A DNA stretch of 64,000 nucleotides from an uncultured Flavobacteriales bacterium (GCA_913051935.1 CAJXCU010000002.1:1-64000); one strand, 5' to 3'. Numbered from the stretch's first letter, positions 44,620 to 53,489 are shown. The notes: generated by a model not told the origin, from the letters alone. Program-made: numbers and translations.

Positions 44620-44654
44620 ATATATCAGTATTCTTAGAGCCTTGTGAAATTGCC

Positions 44655-44662
44655 TATCTTTG
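44655..44662 (+). promoter_or_regulatory. Promoter -7 element (TATCTTTG) upstream of the RluB-like gene
   Basis: TATCTTTG matches TAnnTTTG and ends 39 bases before the ATG at 44702. It argues that the TTG at 44660, which overlaps it, is not the start. Confidence 0.4.
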
Positions 44663-44701
44663 TTTTCTGAAAGTCCAAATTCCTTTCAAACGCCAATAGT
44701 A

Positions 44702-45529
44702 ATGCCAAGAGATAAAAAAAATCAAAAGCCTGACAAAAATGTTTCAAAGCGCGATAAACGCAAGTATATTGAGTATCGTCAGCGGCTAAAGAAGGGAGAC
44801 CCTCTTCCGTCTTTTAGTGATGAGGTTAGGCTGAATAAGTTTATATCTAACGCTGGTATTTGTTCTCGGAGAGAGGCAGATGTTTTGATTGCTGCTGGAG
44901 TAGTAATGGTGAATAATAAGGTAATCACAGAGCTTGGATATAAAGTAAAACCTAATGATGAGGTTAAATATGATGGTGAAACTATCAAGGCTTACAACAA
45001 GCGATACGTTTTATTAAATAAGCCAAAAGGGTTTTATTCAACAGTGGGAGAGTCAAAAGGGAGAAAGACTGCTTTGAGTTTGATTCAAAAAGCATGTAGA
45101 GAGATGCTTTTTCCTGTTGATAAGCTTGAGAAAGACGCAACGGGTTTATTGCTATTCACCAATGATACGGACTTATCTAAAAAGTTAAACCACCCACGCT
45201 TTCAATCCAAAAAACTTTATCACGTTGAATCGAATAAACCTGTGACTAAAAATCATTTAAAGCAAATGATTGATGGCTTAGATCTTGAGGATGGAAAAAC
45301 TAAGGTGTTAAATGCGACACATGTAAAAGAAGGAAGTTCACGAGAGGTAGGCATCGAAATAAGCTCTGGTAAAAAACAGGTTATTCACCGCATGTTCGAG
45401 GCGATGGGTCTTGCTGTGGTTAAATTAGATCGTGTTCGATTTTCCGGCCTCACAAAAAAAGATCTTCCTAGAGGAATGTATCGCCACTTGTCTGAAAATG
45501 AAGTTTCATTTTTAAAAATGACCAAGTAA
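44702..45529 (+). CDS. RluB/RsuA-family pseudouridine synthase-like protein lacking the catalytic Asp
   Basis: The start is the ATG at 44702; the track begins at a TTG within the promoter. The 275-residue product has a basic N-terminus, an S4 RNA-binding domain (about 42-90, 'VRLNKFISNAGICSRREADVLIAAG') and an RsuA-type domain ('YVLLNKPKGFYST', 'GLTKKDLPRGMYRHL'). The invariant 'GRLDxxTxGLLLLTND' is 'DKLEKDATGLLLFTND', so the catalytic Asp is Glu143 and the Arg before it is Lys. The later 'SGRNRQVRRMF' is 'SGKKQVIHRMF'. Family membership is certain; catalytic activity is doubtful. It may be an RNA-binding paralogue. It is the first gene of a four-gene operon with two envelope proteins and pth. 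Confidence 0.86.
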   Translation: MPRDKKNQKPDKNVSKRDKRKYIEYRQRLKKGDPLPSFSDEVRLNKFISNAGICSRREADVLIAAGVVMVNNKVITELGYKVKPNDEVKYDGETIKAYNKRYVLLNKPKGFYSTVGESKGRKTALSLIQKACREMLFPVDKLEKDATGLLLFTNDTDLSKKLNHPRFQSKKLYHVESNKPVTKNHLKQMIDGLDLEDGKTKVLNATHVKEGSSREVGIEISSGKKQVIHRMFEAMGLAVVKLDRVRFSGLTKKDLPRGMYRHLSENEVSFLKMTK

Positions 45530-46209
45530 TGCGAAGATTTTATTTTGTAATGTTATTTTTCGTTTTGAACGCATGCTCAAGTGAGGTTTCAACATATTCA
45601 CATCCGTATTCTAAATACTTTTACAACTATAATACAGAACCTAAAGTCTACAGGTATCGAGATGTTATACATGGATTAAACGAACAGTTTCACAGGGTAT
45701 ACGGTGTTGAGGACTCTGAAGGTAAACATATCGTTGTGGAGCGTTATGTTCAAGACGGTAGGCTAACTGAGGCCTTTAATTTTAATTTAGACTCCTTGAA
45801 TGTCATGGACCATATGGTTGTTAATGCTTTGGGTGAAAATGAAAAGGCAACACTATATAAAGACTTATTCTTTCCGAAATCAAAAGATGAAGTAGTTCAA
45901 TTTACTTCTAAGTTTTCTGGGATTTCGGATTCTACAGTTTTTTTGATGGAGGTGAATAGGAGGTTGAGCGATATCAAAATGCGACAAGTGTTATCTGATT
46001 CTTTGGAATGTATTAAATTAGTCGAGAACGCTATTTATACTTTATTAAACCCATTCACGAAACAAGAAAGCCAGCAGGCGCTTGAGACAGTCTCATACTA
46101 CGCTAAGGATATTGGACTTATTGAGTGGTATGATACTCAAAAAAGAAGTCATTTTCAGCTCGAGGATATTCTTTCGCAGGAAAAATGGATAAAATTAATT
46201 TCAGAATGA
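45529..46209 (+). CDS. Lipoprotein of unknown function, 226 aa
   Basis: A lipoprotein signal peptide ends in LNAC (Cys16). The rest is mostly charged and helical, with 'PKVYRYRDVIHGLNEQFHRVYGVEDSEGKHIVVERYVQDGRLTEAFNFNLDSLNVMDHMVV' in the first half. I do not recognise the family. Its ATG shares a base with the preceding stop (TAATG) and its stop overlaps the next ATG (ATGA), so its expression is tied to both neighbours. Confidence 0.68.
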   Translation: MRRFYFVMLFFVLNACSSEVSTYSHPYSKYFYNYNTEPKVYRYRDVIHGLNEQFHRVYGVEDSEGKHIVVERYVQDGRLTEAFNFNLDSLNVMDHMVVNALGENEKATLYKDLFFPKSKDEVVQFTSKFSGISDSTVFLMEVNRRLSDIKMRQVLSDSLECIKLVENAIYTLLNPFTKQESQQALETVSYYAKDIGLIEWYDTQKRSHFQLEDILSQEKWIKLISE

Positions 46210-47087
46210 AAAGGTACTTTTTACTGCTGCTAACTTTGTGCTTGATCTTTTCGGGATTTTCTCAAAGAAGAAATAAGGCCAAACCTAAAAAGTCTTTTAA
46301 TGCAGGTGCTATCTTTTTACATTGGGGGTATAACCGCGATTTCTACAGTAAAAGTGATATTAATTTTACGGGACCTGGGTACGATTTTACGTTACAAGGT
46401 TGTCGCGCAGAGGATCGACAGGAACCCTTGAGTTATGAAAATTATTTTAAGTTCAATAACATAACGATTCCGCAATACAATATCCGCATTGGTTATATGA
46501 TCAAAAAAAATTGGGCGATCTCTCTGGGTTTCGATCATATGAAATATATCCTCAAGGACAACATCCCCTATCAGTTATCTGGTACGATCAACCCAGGGGT
46601 TGATCTTGAGACCAATTGGTCTGGAACATATATTAATGAACCTGTGATTACCCAAGAGTCGTCATTTCATTATGAAAATAGCAATGGATTAAACTATATC
46701 CGTGCTGAGGTTTCTCGAGTTGATCAGTGGTATAGACAGAGGAGTTCTGCTTGGTTTGCATTTTCTAGTCTTTTTGGAGCCGGAGTTGGTACAATTGTAT
46801 CTCTGAATGACTTCACATTTGCCGGAAGAAAATCTCAAGAAACGCAGTCTTTGTCAGGGATGGCGATTTCTCTTCATGCTGATATGCGCTTGGAATTTTT
46901 TAGACATTTTTATATTCAGCCTGGAGTAGGCTCTGGTTTTATGCTTCAAAATAACGTAAAAACAAGACCTGAAGATTTTAATTCTATTGCCAGACATCAG
47001 TTTGGTTATCTCGAAGCCCATGTTTTATTTGGATGGTTTTTTTATTTGAAACCTATTAATGCATGCGATGCATGTCCTCAATGGTAG
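46206..47087 (+). CDS. Outer-membrane beta-barrel-like protein, 293 aa
   Basis: The start is the ATG at 46206, overlapping the upstream stop. It begins with a signal peptide ('MKRYFLLLLTLCLIFSGFSQ'). A basic 'RRNKAKPKKSFNAG' and alternating hydrophobic strands follow ('AIFLHWGYNRDFYSKSDINF', 'NIRIGYMIKKNWAISLGFDHMKYIL', 'LEFFRHFYIQPGVGSGFML', 'FGYLEAHVLFGWFFYLKP'), consistent with a small outer-membrane barrel. The last residues contain 'CDACPQW', unusual for a barrel. No function is known to me. It lies between the lipoprotein and pth. Confidence 0.68.
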   Translation: MKRYFLLLLTLCLIFSGFSQRRNKAKPKKSFNAGAIFLHWGYNRDFYSKSDINFTGPGYDFTLQGCRAEDRQEPLSYENYFKFNNITIPQYNIRIGYMIKKNWAISLGFDHMKYILKDNIPYQLSGTINPGVDLETNWSGTYINEPVITQESSFHYENSNGLNYIRAEVSRVDQWYRQRSSAWFAFSSLFGAGVGTIVSLNDFTFAGRKSQETQSLSGMAISLHADMRLEFFRHFYIQPGVGSGFMLQNNVKTRPEDFNSIARHQFGYLEAHVLFGWFFYLKPINACDACPQW

Positions 47088-47091
47088 AAGT

Positions 47092-47655
47092 ATGAAATAT
47101 TTGATTGCAGGTCTTGGTAATCCCGGTTTGACATATGCCCACACACGACATAATATCGGGTTTGATATTTTAGATAGATTGGTGAAAGGTACAAGCCTAA
47201 AATTTGAAACTGAACGATATGCTGATCGCGCTGAATTAAAGTTTAAGGGAAGGAAGTTGATTTTAATCAAACCAAACACTTTCATGAATTTATCGGGTAA
47301 AGCGATTCAGTATTGGCTTCAGAAAGAAAAAATTCCAATTTCAAACTTACTTGTAATTAGCGACGACTTGGCGTTACCTTTTGGTACTTTACGCCTGAAG
47401 GGTAAGGGTTCGGCAGGAGGCCATAATGGCCTGAAGGACACTGAAGAAGTGCTTAAGACAACAGCCTATAGTAGATTGAGATTTGGAATCGGTGACGACT
47501 ACCCGCGTGGGAAACAGGCAGATTTTGTTTTGGGATCATGGTCTAAAAAAGAGGAAATAGCCCTCGATGAACGCATTGAACAATCTACGAAATTCATCCA
47601 ATCTTTCGTCACTATCGGCTTAAACATGACCATGTCTGCCCTGAATGGTAAGTAG
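47092..47655 (+). CDS. pth: Peptidyl-tRNA hydrolase
   Basis: The start is the ATG at 47092, four bases after the previous stop. The 187-residue enzyme recycles peptidyl-tRNA released during abortive translation. The catalytic His20 ('THTRHNIGFDILDRL' region, RHNIGF), Asn10 ('GLGNPG') and the Asp in 'VISDDLALPFGTLRLKGKGSAGGHNGLK' are all present. Length is normal. It closes the operon that begins with the RluB-like gene. Confidence 0.95.
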   Translation: MKYLIAGLGNPGLTYAHTRHNIGFDILDRLVKGTSLKFETERYADRAELKFKGRKLILIKPNTFMNLSGKAIQYWLQKEKIPISNLLVISDDLALPFGTLRLKGKGSAGGHNGLKDTEEVLKTTAYSRLRFGIGDDYPRGKQADFVLGSWSKKEEIALDERIEQSTKFIQSFVTIGLNMTMSALNGK

Positions 47656-47677
47656 ATGTGCTTATTGATGATCGTGA

Positions 47678-48634
47678 TTAAACCTTGTTTATTTTTAAAA
47701 TATATTTGATTCCATCTTTGGTAATTAAATGAAGGTAATACAGCCCAGATTTTAAAATTGAGCAATCAATTGAACCATCTTTGAAAAGCATTTCTTGAAT
47801 CAAACCTTTGGTGTCATATAGGGCTATTTTGTCAATTTCAGATTCTCCAATATTTACATGTAATAAGTGTCTTGTGGGATTAGGAAAAACATGAATTTTA
47901 TTATTCATTCTAGTTTCTATGTCGCTTGTATTAAGCCCTATAGTTGCATTAAAATCTTGTAGCGTCCCATTAAAGATATTTAAGTCAACATCGCCCTGAA
48001 CTCCATCAATAGATCCCCACCATGAATACTGTTTAAATTTCCAATTTTCCCAGGATCCAATATTGATAGGCGGGCTTAAGTTCTCATCGGGTTGTGCAAA
48101 CCATAAGCCATATTCGGTAAGTGAAGAATTCAGGTAATTGGCATAGTTTCCGTTGATATAAATAAAAGGAGCAATTCCTGTTTGCGTTTCTACTTCAATC
48201 ATCCATTCTTGGGCCCAATTACTTAATTCCTCTGATGTGAACATATCTGTAAGTACAATGGCCTGTCCACCGGAGTATGGGTTTTCTAAATCGAGAACAG
48301 GTGGTAAAAACCCGCTTCCAATATAGGCCGAGGCGATATTTAAAAAGTTCATTGCATCCTCCTGAGGGGTATTATTGTCTGGCCTCGCAAAATGGTAGGC
48401 CCCCATGACAACATTTGCATTGAGTCCATTCTCCATATTGGTAAAAAACATGGGGTCCGTGTAGGTCATACCTTCTGTTGATTTGGCCCAGGCGAAAGTG
48501 TATCCCTCGGCTTTTACTTGCTCCCAATTAATATTGCCCTGCCAATTGGAAACATCTATCCCAAGGACATTTTGACAAAGCCCTATAGATATGATCGAAA
48601 ATAAAAATAATGTAAAGAGCATTGTTTTTTTCAT
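47678..48634 (-). CDS. GH25 lysozyme with type A T9SS sorting domain
   Basis: A signal peptide (1-20, ending GLC) leads to a GH25 muramidase domain (about 23-215). It shows 'VLGIDVSNWQGNINWEQVK' with Asp27, 'FAWAKSTEGMTYTDPMF', 'MGAYHFARPDNN' and the catalytic 'PPVLDLENP' (Asp115, Glu117). After a short linker, residues about 245-318 form a T9SS type A sorting domain ('NKIHVFPNPTRHLLHVN...LYDTKGLIQEML...LKSGLYYLHLITKDGIKYILKINKV'). It cuts the MurNAc-GlcNAc bond of peptidoglycan. T9SS export puts it outside the outer membrane, so other bacteria's walls are the likely target. Confidence 0.9.
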   Translation of the reverse strand: MKKTMLFTLFLFSIISIGLCQNVLGIDVSNWQGNINWEQVKAEGYTFAWAKSTEGMTYTDPMFFTNMENGLNANVVMGAYHFARPDNNTPQEDAMNFLNIASAYIGSGFLPPVLDLENPYSGGQAIVLTDMFTSEELSNWAQEWMIEVETQTGIAPFIYINGNYANYLNSSLTEYGLWFAQPDENLSPPINIGSWENWKFKQYSWWGSIDGVQGDVDLNIFNGTLQDFNATIGLNTSDIETRMNNKIHVFPNPTRHLLHVNIGESEIDKIALYDTKGLIQEMLFKDGSIDCSILKSGLYYLHLITKDGIKYILKINKV

Positions 48635-48806
48635 AAGCGGAGGTTTGTTTTAGAGTTATAAATTTATCTTTTCTGAATTAATTTTTTGAAACAATTTGAG
48701 ATTAAAATAAAGATTTTCGAATACAATATTTTGAAACCTTCTATTTGTAATTAATTGCGTACTGTTTTGCAATCCTTGTCAAGGAAAAAACCTTTAATTT
48801 TGTAAC
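48635..48806. other. Divergent intergenic region between GH25 lysozyme and asnS
   Basis: The 172-base A+T-rich spacer holds the asnS promoter at its right end. It includes a small dyad, CCTTGTCAAGG (48774-48784), over the presumed -33 TTG. I see no ORF or RNA gene. Confidence 0.4.
48776..48802 (+). promoter_or_regulatory. asnS promoter (TTG-N16-TAATTTTG)
   Basis: TTG (48776-48778) and TAATTTTG (48795-48802) match the Bacteroidota -33/-7 pattern with 16-base spacing. The -7 element ends four bases before the asnS ATG, so the mRNA should be leaderless. Confidence 0.55.
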
Positions 48807-50252
48807 ATGGCTAGAATAAAAATTTCAGAACTCCTTAAGAATGGGGCAAATTTCCTCGGAGAAAAGCTCGAGGTAAAAGGATGGGTGCGCGCTTTTAGAA
48901 GTAAAAGATTCGTCCAGATAAATGATGGCTCTTGTATGGCAAATATTCAAGGGGTAATTGATTTTGATAGGTTTGATGAGAAAGCCCTTCGTGCAATTAG
49001 TACCGGAGCGGCAGTGAGTCTATTTGGGACTTTAGTGGAATCTCAAGGTTCTGGCCAAAGCGTTGAACTCCAAGTTGAAACCTTTGAAATTATTGGAATT
49101 GCAGATCCAGAAGCAGTCCAAAAAACGATTCTTCAGCCGAAAAAGCATAGCCTTGATTTATTGAGAGAGCAAGCACACTTGAGATTTAGAACGAACACTT
49201 TTGGTGCTGTTTTTCGAATTAGACACGCAGCATCTTTTGCCATTCATAAATTCTTCAATGATAAAGGGTTTAATTATATCCATACGCCTATATTGACCGG
49301 TTCTGATGCTGAAGGTGCGGGTGAGATGTTCCGCGTAAGCACATTAGATCCGAAAAACCCCCCACTAGATGATCAAGGAAATATTGATTACACCAAAGAT
49401 TTTTTTGGCAAGCAGGTAAACTTAACCGTCTCGGGTCAATTGGAAGCGGAGCTCGCTGCACTCGGATTGGGTCAGGTGTATACTTTTGGCCCGACCTTTC
49501 GCGCAGAAAACTCAAACACCTCAAGGCACCTTGCTGAGTTTTGGATGATTGAGCCTGAGGTTGCATTTAATGATCTTTTTGACAATATGGATTTGACAGA
49601 AGACTTCTTAAAATATATTTGCAACTATATTCTTGAAAATTGTGCTGAAGATTTAAATTTTTTAGACCAAAGATTTACCCAAGAACAAAACCAAAAACCT
49701 CAAAATGAACGCAGCCATCTTGGCCTTAAAGAGAGCATTGAGTTTGTGACCAACAACCCATTTAAACGCCTTACATATACAGAAGCGATTGATGTGCTAC
49801 TTAATTCAAAAGCATATAAAAAGAAAAGATTTGAATTTCCCGTTGAATGGGGCGTTGATTTACAAAGCGAGCATGAGCGATACTTAGTTGAAAAAGAGTT
49901 CAAATGCCCTGTAATATTAAGAGATTACCCAGGAGATATCAAGGCCTTTTATATGCGTCAAAATGATGATGGGAAAACGGTGGCAGCCATGGATGTTTTG
50001 TTCCCAGGAGTTGGAGAAATTGTTGGCGGGTCTCAACGAGAAGAACGGTTGGATATTCTACAAGCGAAGTGTAAAGAATTTGATATTGCAGAGGAGGAAA
50101 TTTGGTGGTATATAGAGACTAGGAAGTTTGGTACAGTTCCGCATGCTGGGTTTGGTATGGGCTTTGAAAGACTGGTCATGTTTTTGACAGGAATGTCCAA
50201 CATTCGGGACGTGATTCCTTTTCCCAGAGCCCGAGACAACGCTGAATTTTAG
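48807..50252 (+). CDS. asnS: Asparaginyl-tRNA synthetase
   Basis: The 481-residue class IIb synthetase charges tRNA-Asn. It has an N-terminal OB-fold anticodon-binding domain (about 1-120, '[28 protein letters not shown]'). The catalytic domain includes motif 2 '[27 protein letters not shown]' (reading [12 protein letters not shown]) and motif 3 '[27 protein letters not shown]'. The C-terminus '[10 protein letters not shown]' is typical of AsnRS. A direct AsnRS suggests asparagine is charged directly rather than only by transamidation. Confidence 0.96.
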   Translation: MARIKISELLKNGANFLGEKLEVKGWVRAFRSKRFVQINDGSCMANIQGVIDFDRFDEKALRAISTGAAVSLFGTLVESQGSGQSVELQVETFEIIGIADPEAVQKTILQPKKHSLDLLREQAHLRFRTNTFGAVFRIRHAASFAIHKFFNDKGFNYIHTPILTGSDAEGAGEMFRVSTLDPKNPPLDDQGNIDYTKDFFGKQVNLTVSGQLEAELAALGLGQVYTFGPTFRAENSNTSRHLAEFWMIEPEVAFNDLFDNMDLTEDFLKYICNYILENCAEDLNFLDQRFTQEQNQKPQNERSHLGLKESIEFVTNNPFKRLTYTEAIDVLLNSKAYKKKRFEFPVEWGVDLQSEHERYLVEKEFKCPVILRDYPGDIKAFYMRQNDDGKTVAAMDVLFPGVGEIVGGSQREERLDILQAKCKEFDIAEEEIWWYIETRKFGTVPHAGFGMGFERLVMFLTGMSNIRDVIPFPRARDNAEF

Positions 50253-50261
50253 GGCACAAAA

Positions 50262-50286
50262 AAACCGGAAACAAATTTTCCGGTTT
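50262..50286. terminator. Bidirectional intrinsic terminator between asnS and the Spy-like gene
   Basis: The inverted repeat AAACCGGAAA / TTTCCGGTTT has a five-base loop and flanking A and T runs. It lies between two convergent genes and should serve both strands. Confidence 0.82.
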
Positions 50287-50303
50287 ATTAAAAAAGTCGC
50301 TCT

Positions 50304-50801
50304 CTATTTAAATTTCTGAGTGCTTTTTGCTGGCCCCGGTTTTCTGTTGCTTGCAGGCGCGTTTTTCATTCGATTCATAAGTTGTTTTTTAAATGCGATT
50401 TCAGCATCTCCTAAATCAAATACTTTTTTGTAGCCTAGAAGTTCTCCTATTTTTTGCGAATACTCTTTTTTAATCTCAAGTGATTTTACAGCACTGTCAT
50501 GAGCATTCTTCAGTGCATTTTGATAAGTTTGATCATCTTGATTTAGGCTGTCTGCTTTTAATGTCTTGAGGTTTGCCTTCATTGACTTGCGATGTGCTTT
50601 TATTTTTGCCTGCATCTCGTTGTAGATCGGCCAAAAAGCCTCGGCTTCCTCTGTACTCAGCTCTAATTTTTTAGATATAAAGGCAACTTTAGCTTGTTCG
50701 ATGCGCGCTGTGCGCTGTTTTCTTTCTTCTTTCTTCGTTTTTTCTTGAGCAAGGAATGTAAAGCTGCTCATTACTAGGCATACAATTAATAACTGTTTCA
50801 T
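50304..50801 (-). CDS. Spy/CpxP-like periplasmic protein of the ECF sigma locus
   Basis: A signal peptide (1-18) is followed by a highly charged, all-helical 140-residue region with 'KLELSTEEAEAFWPIYNEMQAKIKAHRKSMKANLK', similar to LTxxQ/Spy-CpxP periplasmic stress proteins. Flavobacterial homologues in this position are annotated as a 'sensor of ECF-type sigma factor'. It is the third gene of a sigma / membrane anti-sigma-like / periplasmic-sensor set. Sensing of envelope stress is inferred from the context. Confidence 0.75.
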   Translation of the reverse strand: MKQLLIVCLVMSSFTFLAQEKTKKEERKQRTARIEQAKVAFISKKLELSTEEAEAFWPIYNEMQAKIKAHRKSMKANLKTLKADSLNQDDQTYQNALKNAHDSAVKSLEIKKEYSQKIGELLGYKKVFDLGDAEIAFKKQLMNRMKNAPASNRKPGPAKSTQKFK

Positions 50802-50811
50802 GTTGGTTTAT

Positions 50812-51303
50812 TTAAAAAATTAATAATTCGTTTTCGTCAAAATCATTTAGGTTAATAAAGTCTTCATCTAGGTATTGCTCAATGGTTTCTGTTTTTACCT
50901 CATCGGGGATGTAGCCGAAGATCTCTGTGAACTTTGTGCTCTCCATTTCTTCCTCCGTAATAGGTAAAGAGGCCTCGATCAGCTCATCCTCAGAATACTC
51001 ATCGATATTACTTTCAACATATTCTATAATTTCGTTTGGACTGAGTTCTCCAAGATATTTTTCATAGCCAATGTGTTCAACAGAGGGGGGCATAAATTGC
51101 TGGAAAAGGATAAAACCAATAACTAAAACGGCTGCCGCTGCATAACCAAAAGCCAGAAATCGGACCTTGGTATTTTTTTCAGGGTTTATTGGTATTTGTT
51201 CTGTTTGAGCAATATTCAAAGCAAGATGAGCGAAGTAATCTTCTTTCGGCAGAGTAGTTTTGACCGGTTTGATGAAATCTAGTATGTTTTTTTTATTGTC
51301 CAT
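50812..51303 (-). CDS. Putative membrane anti-sigma factor
   Basis: The 163-residue product has a short cytoplasmic N-terminus (about 1-46, 'KPVKTTLPKEDYFAHLALNIAQTEQ'), one membrane helix (about 48-68) and a very acidic extracytoplasmic tail rich in Glu and Asp ('EYSEDELIEASLPITEEEMES'). There is no zinc-binding H-x3-C-x2-C motif and no FecR domain. Its position directly after the ECF sigma gene and its topology suggest that it regulates that sigma factor. It is a sequence orphan to me, so the role is inferred. Confidence 0.62.
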   Translation of the reverse strand: MDNKKNILDFIKPVKTTLPKEDYFAHLALNIAQTEQIPINPEKNTKVRFLAFGYAAAAVLVIGFILFQQFMPPSVEHIGYEKYLGELSPNEIIEYVESNIDEYSEDELIEASLPITEEEMESTKFTEIFGYIPDEVKTETIEQYLDEDFINLNDFDENELLIF

Positions 51304-51315
51304 TCTTTTATTAGA

Positions 51316-51885
51316 TTACACCAAAGGCGATTGGTTTAATTTTAAAATTAAAAAATTGGAAATTTTTTCTTTGGCAATATGAAAACTTGCTTTTAAAGCC
51401 CCTTGTGAGGTGTTCGTGATTTCTTGTATTTCTTTATAACTAAGATTTTGAAAATATTTTAGCTCAAATACAAGTGCCTGTTTTTCCGGTAAGTTGGCCG
51501 TTGCTTTATTTAAAAGGAAAAGTATTTCGTCTGTTCCTTTTCCTTGTAACTCTTGTGAACCAGGAATGAGTTCAATAATATTTTGATCTAGTGAGATACT
51601 TGACTTTCTTTTTTCTTTATTTAAAAAACTGAGCGCCTCATTGTGGGCAATTCTGTAGAGCCAAGAATAGAAGGATGATTTTCCTTCGAATTTTGCAATA
51701 TTGAGCCATATTTTGATAAATGTTTCTTGTAGAACATCCTTTGTAGAGGTATCATTTTTAACCATTTTATAAACTTGTGCATAAAGCTTAGGCCCATAGA
51801 ATATAGTGAGGTCTTGAAAAGCTTTCTCGGCTTTTTTTCCTCCTTTTTGAATTGTATCACGCCATTTCTGATCTTGTTCTGTCAT
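51316..51885 (-). CDS. ECF-family RNA polymerase sigma factor
   Basis: The 189-residue product has sigma region 2 ('LYAQVYKMVKNDTSTKDVLQETFIKIWLNIAKFEGKSSFYSWLYRIAHNEALSFLNKEKRK') and region 4 ('LPEKQALVFELKYFQNLSYKEIQEITNTSQGALKASFHIAKEKI'). It is the first gene of the three-gene envelope-stress-type locus and probably controls its own operon. I cannot assign its regulon. Confidence 0.93.
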   Translation of the reverse strand: MTEQDQKWRDTIQKGGKKAEKAFQDLTIFYGPKLYAQVYKMVKNDTSTKDVLQETFIKIWLNIAKFEGKSSFYSWLYRIAHNEALSFLNKEKRKSSISLDQNIIELIPGSQELQGKGTDEILFLLNKATANLPEKQALVFELKYFQNLSYKEIQEITNTSQGALKASFHIAKEKISNFLILKLNQSPLV

Positions 51886-51939
51886 CCTTATGCATAGGAT
51901 TATAATTTGTCAAAGAGGTTTAATGGTCTATTTTAATTT

Positions 51940-53451
51940 TTATTTATTCTCTTTATCAGAAAGAAATGATTGAAACCAATACCCAGAATCCTTTATGATT
52001 CTCTTTTGAGTTTTAAAATCTACATGAATCAGGCCAAACCTAGGATCATAACCTTCACTCCACTCAAAATTATCTGTGAGACTCCATACGAAGTATCCAT
52101 TTACAGGTGCCCCCTCGTTTTTTGCTTTTAGGATCTGCTCCAAGTAACGCTCAAAGAAATTAATTCTTTTGGGGTCATGCACTCGGTTGTTTTCGACGCT
52201 ATCCTTGAAACAAGCTCCATTTTCGGTTATAATAATGTTATCGATATCGTATTTGGAAAATTGCTTGATGATATTGTACATTCCTTCTGGATACACCTCG
52301 AATTTCATTTCATTCATTTGGACACCTCTTTGTTCAGCTGAAATTTGTTTCGCCCAAAGAAATGGCGTGAAAAGACTTTTTTTGGTGACGACTCGGAAAT
52401 AATTCTGCAGTCCGATGAAATCAAATTTAAATTTCAAGCGGTCTTCATCACCAGGTTCAAAGTAGCGCTTTATTCTTTTTAACGCAGGAAGTGCATCCAC
52501 AGGATATCCTAATCCTAAGGAAGGCTCTATATAAAGTCGGTTTAGTAAGGCATCCATTCTTTTGACTGCCCCCATGTCTTTGTATCTATATACGGGATCA
52601 TTTCTATAAGGGTCTATCTGAGAACAGCTAAAGGTGCTACCGATATTTGCATCAGGGATATTTTTGCGAATCATGCGTCCCCCTTCAGCCATAGCAAGAC
52701 AGGCATGATGCGTCGCTTTTAGAAATTTGTAGGGGCCTTTTTTACCTGGTGCGTGGTACCCAAGCATATAACCCAAACCTACAAATGCTGCAGGTTCATT
52801 CATGACCATCCAGTTCTTTACTTTATCTCCATACTCTTTAGTACAGAAGGAAACATAATCATTGAAACAGCTTATGATTTCCCTATTGGTCCAACCTCCT
52901 TTTTCTTCTAATGCTTGTGGTAGGTCCCAGTGGTAGAGTGTAATCCATGGTTCAATGCCAGCAGAAAGGCATTCATCAATAACATGATGATAGAATTCGA
53001 CTCCTTTTAGATTTATTTTTCCGGTTCCTTCAGGAAAGATTCTTGACCAGGATATGGAAAAGCGAAAAACACCAAATCCCATATCTTTTAGTAGCGCAAT
53101 ATCCTCTTTATATCGATGGTAGAAGTCAGTAGCTATATCTCCATTTTCATGGTTGTGGATTTTTCTTTTTTTTTGTGTAAAGTTATCCCAAATAGAGGGG
53201 CCTTTTCCATCAATATTCCACGCTCCCTCTACTTGATAGGATGCGCACGCTGCTCCCCATTTAAAATTCGTTCCGAAAAGAGCCGCATTTAAATCGGTGC
53301 TATCTTTAAGTTCTTGGGCATACGCGTCAAATCCAGTTTTACAAATGTAAATAGCAGTAAATAGCAGGAGATGAAAGAAGTTTATCGTGATATAAATTTT
53401 TGAGATGCCACTTTTTCGCTTAAAATAATTGATAAAACTGATTTTATACAT
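51940..53451 (-). CDS. Glycoside hydrolase family 1 beta-glucosidase
   Basis: The 503-residue product has a long N-terminal region with a hydrophobic segment (about 20-40, 'ITINFFHLLLFTAIYICKTGFDAYA'), so it is probably exported or membrane-anchored, unlike many cytoplasmic GH1 enzymes. The GH1 barrel begins 'FGTNFKWGAACASYQVEGAWNIDGKGPSIWDNF'. It has the acid/base Glu near residue 219 ('WMVMNEPAAF') and the nucleophile Glu near 409 ('IIITENGACFKD'), and ends 'YFVWSLTDNFEWSEGYDPRFGLIHVDF'. It hydrolyses beta-glucosides or related disaccharides. Confidence 0.93.
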   Translation of the reverse strand: MYKISFINYFKRKSGISKIYITINFFHLLLFTAIYICKTGFDAYAQELKDSTDLNAALFGTNFKWGAACASYQVEGAWNIDGKGPSIWDNFTQKKRKIHNHENGDIATDFYHRYKEDIALLKDMGFGVFRFSISWSRIFPEGTGKINLKGVEFYHHVIDECLSAGIEPWITLYHWDLPQALEEKGGWTNREIISCFNDYVSFCTKEYGDKVKNWMVMNEPAAFVGLGYMLGYHAPGKKGPYKFLKATHHACLAMAEGGRMIRKNIPDANIGSTFSCSQIDPYRNDPVYRYKDMGAVKRMDALLNRLYIEPSLGLGYPVDALPALKRIKRYFEPGDEDRLKFKFDFIGLQNYFRVVTKKSLFTPFLWAKQISAEQRGVQMNEMKFEVYPEGMYNIIKQFSKYDIDNIIITENGACFKDSVENNRVHDPKRINFFERYLEQILKAKNEGAPVNGYFVWSLTDNFEWSEGYDPRFGLIHVDFKTQKRIIKDSGYWFQSFLSDKENK

Positions 53452-53489
53452 GAGGAATTAAATTGGTACACATATTGTTTTCAATTATG

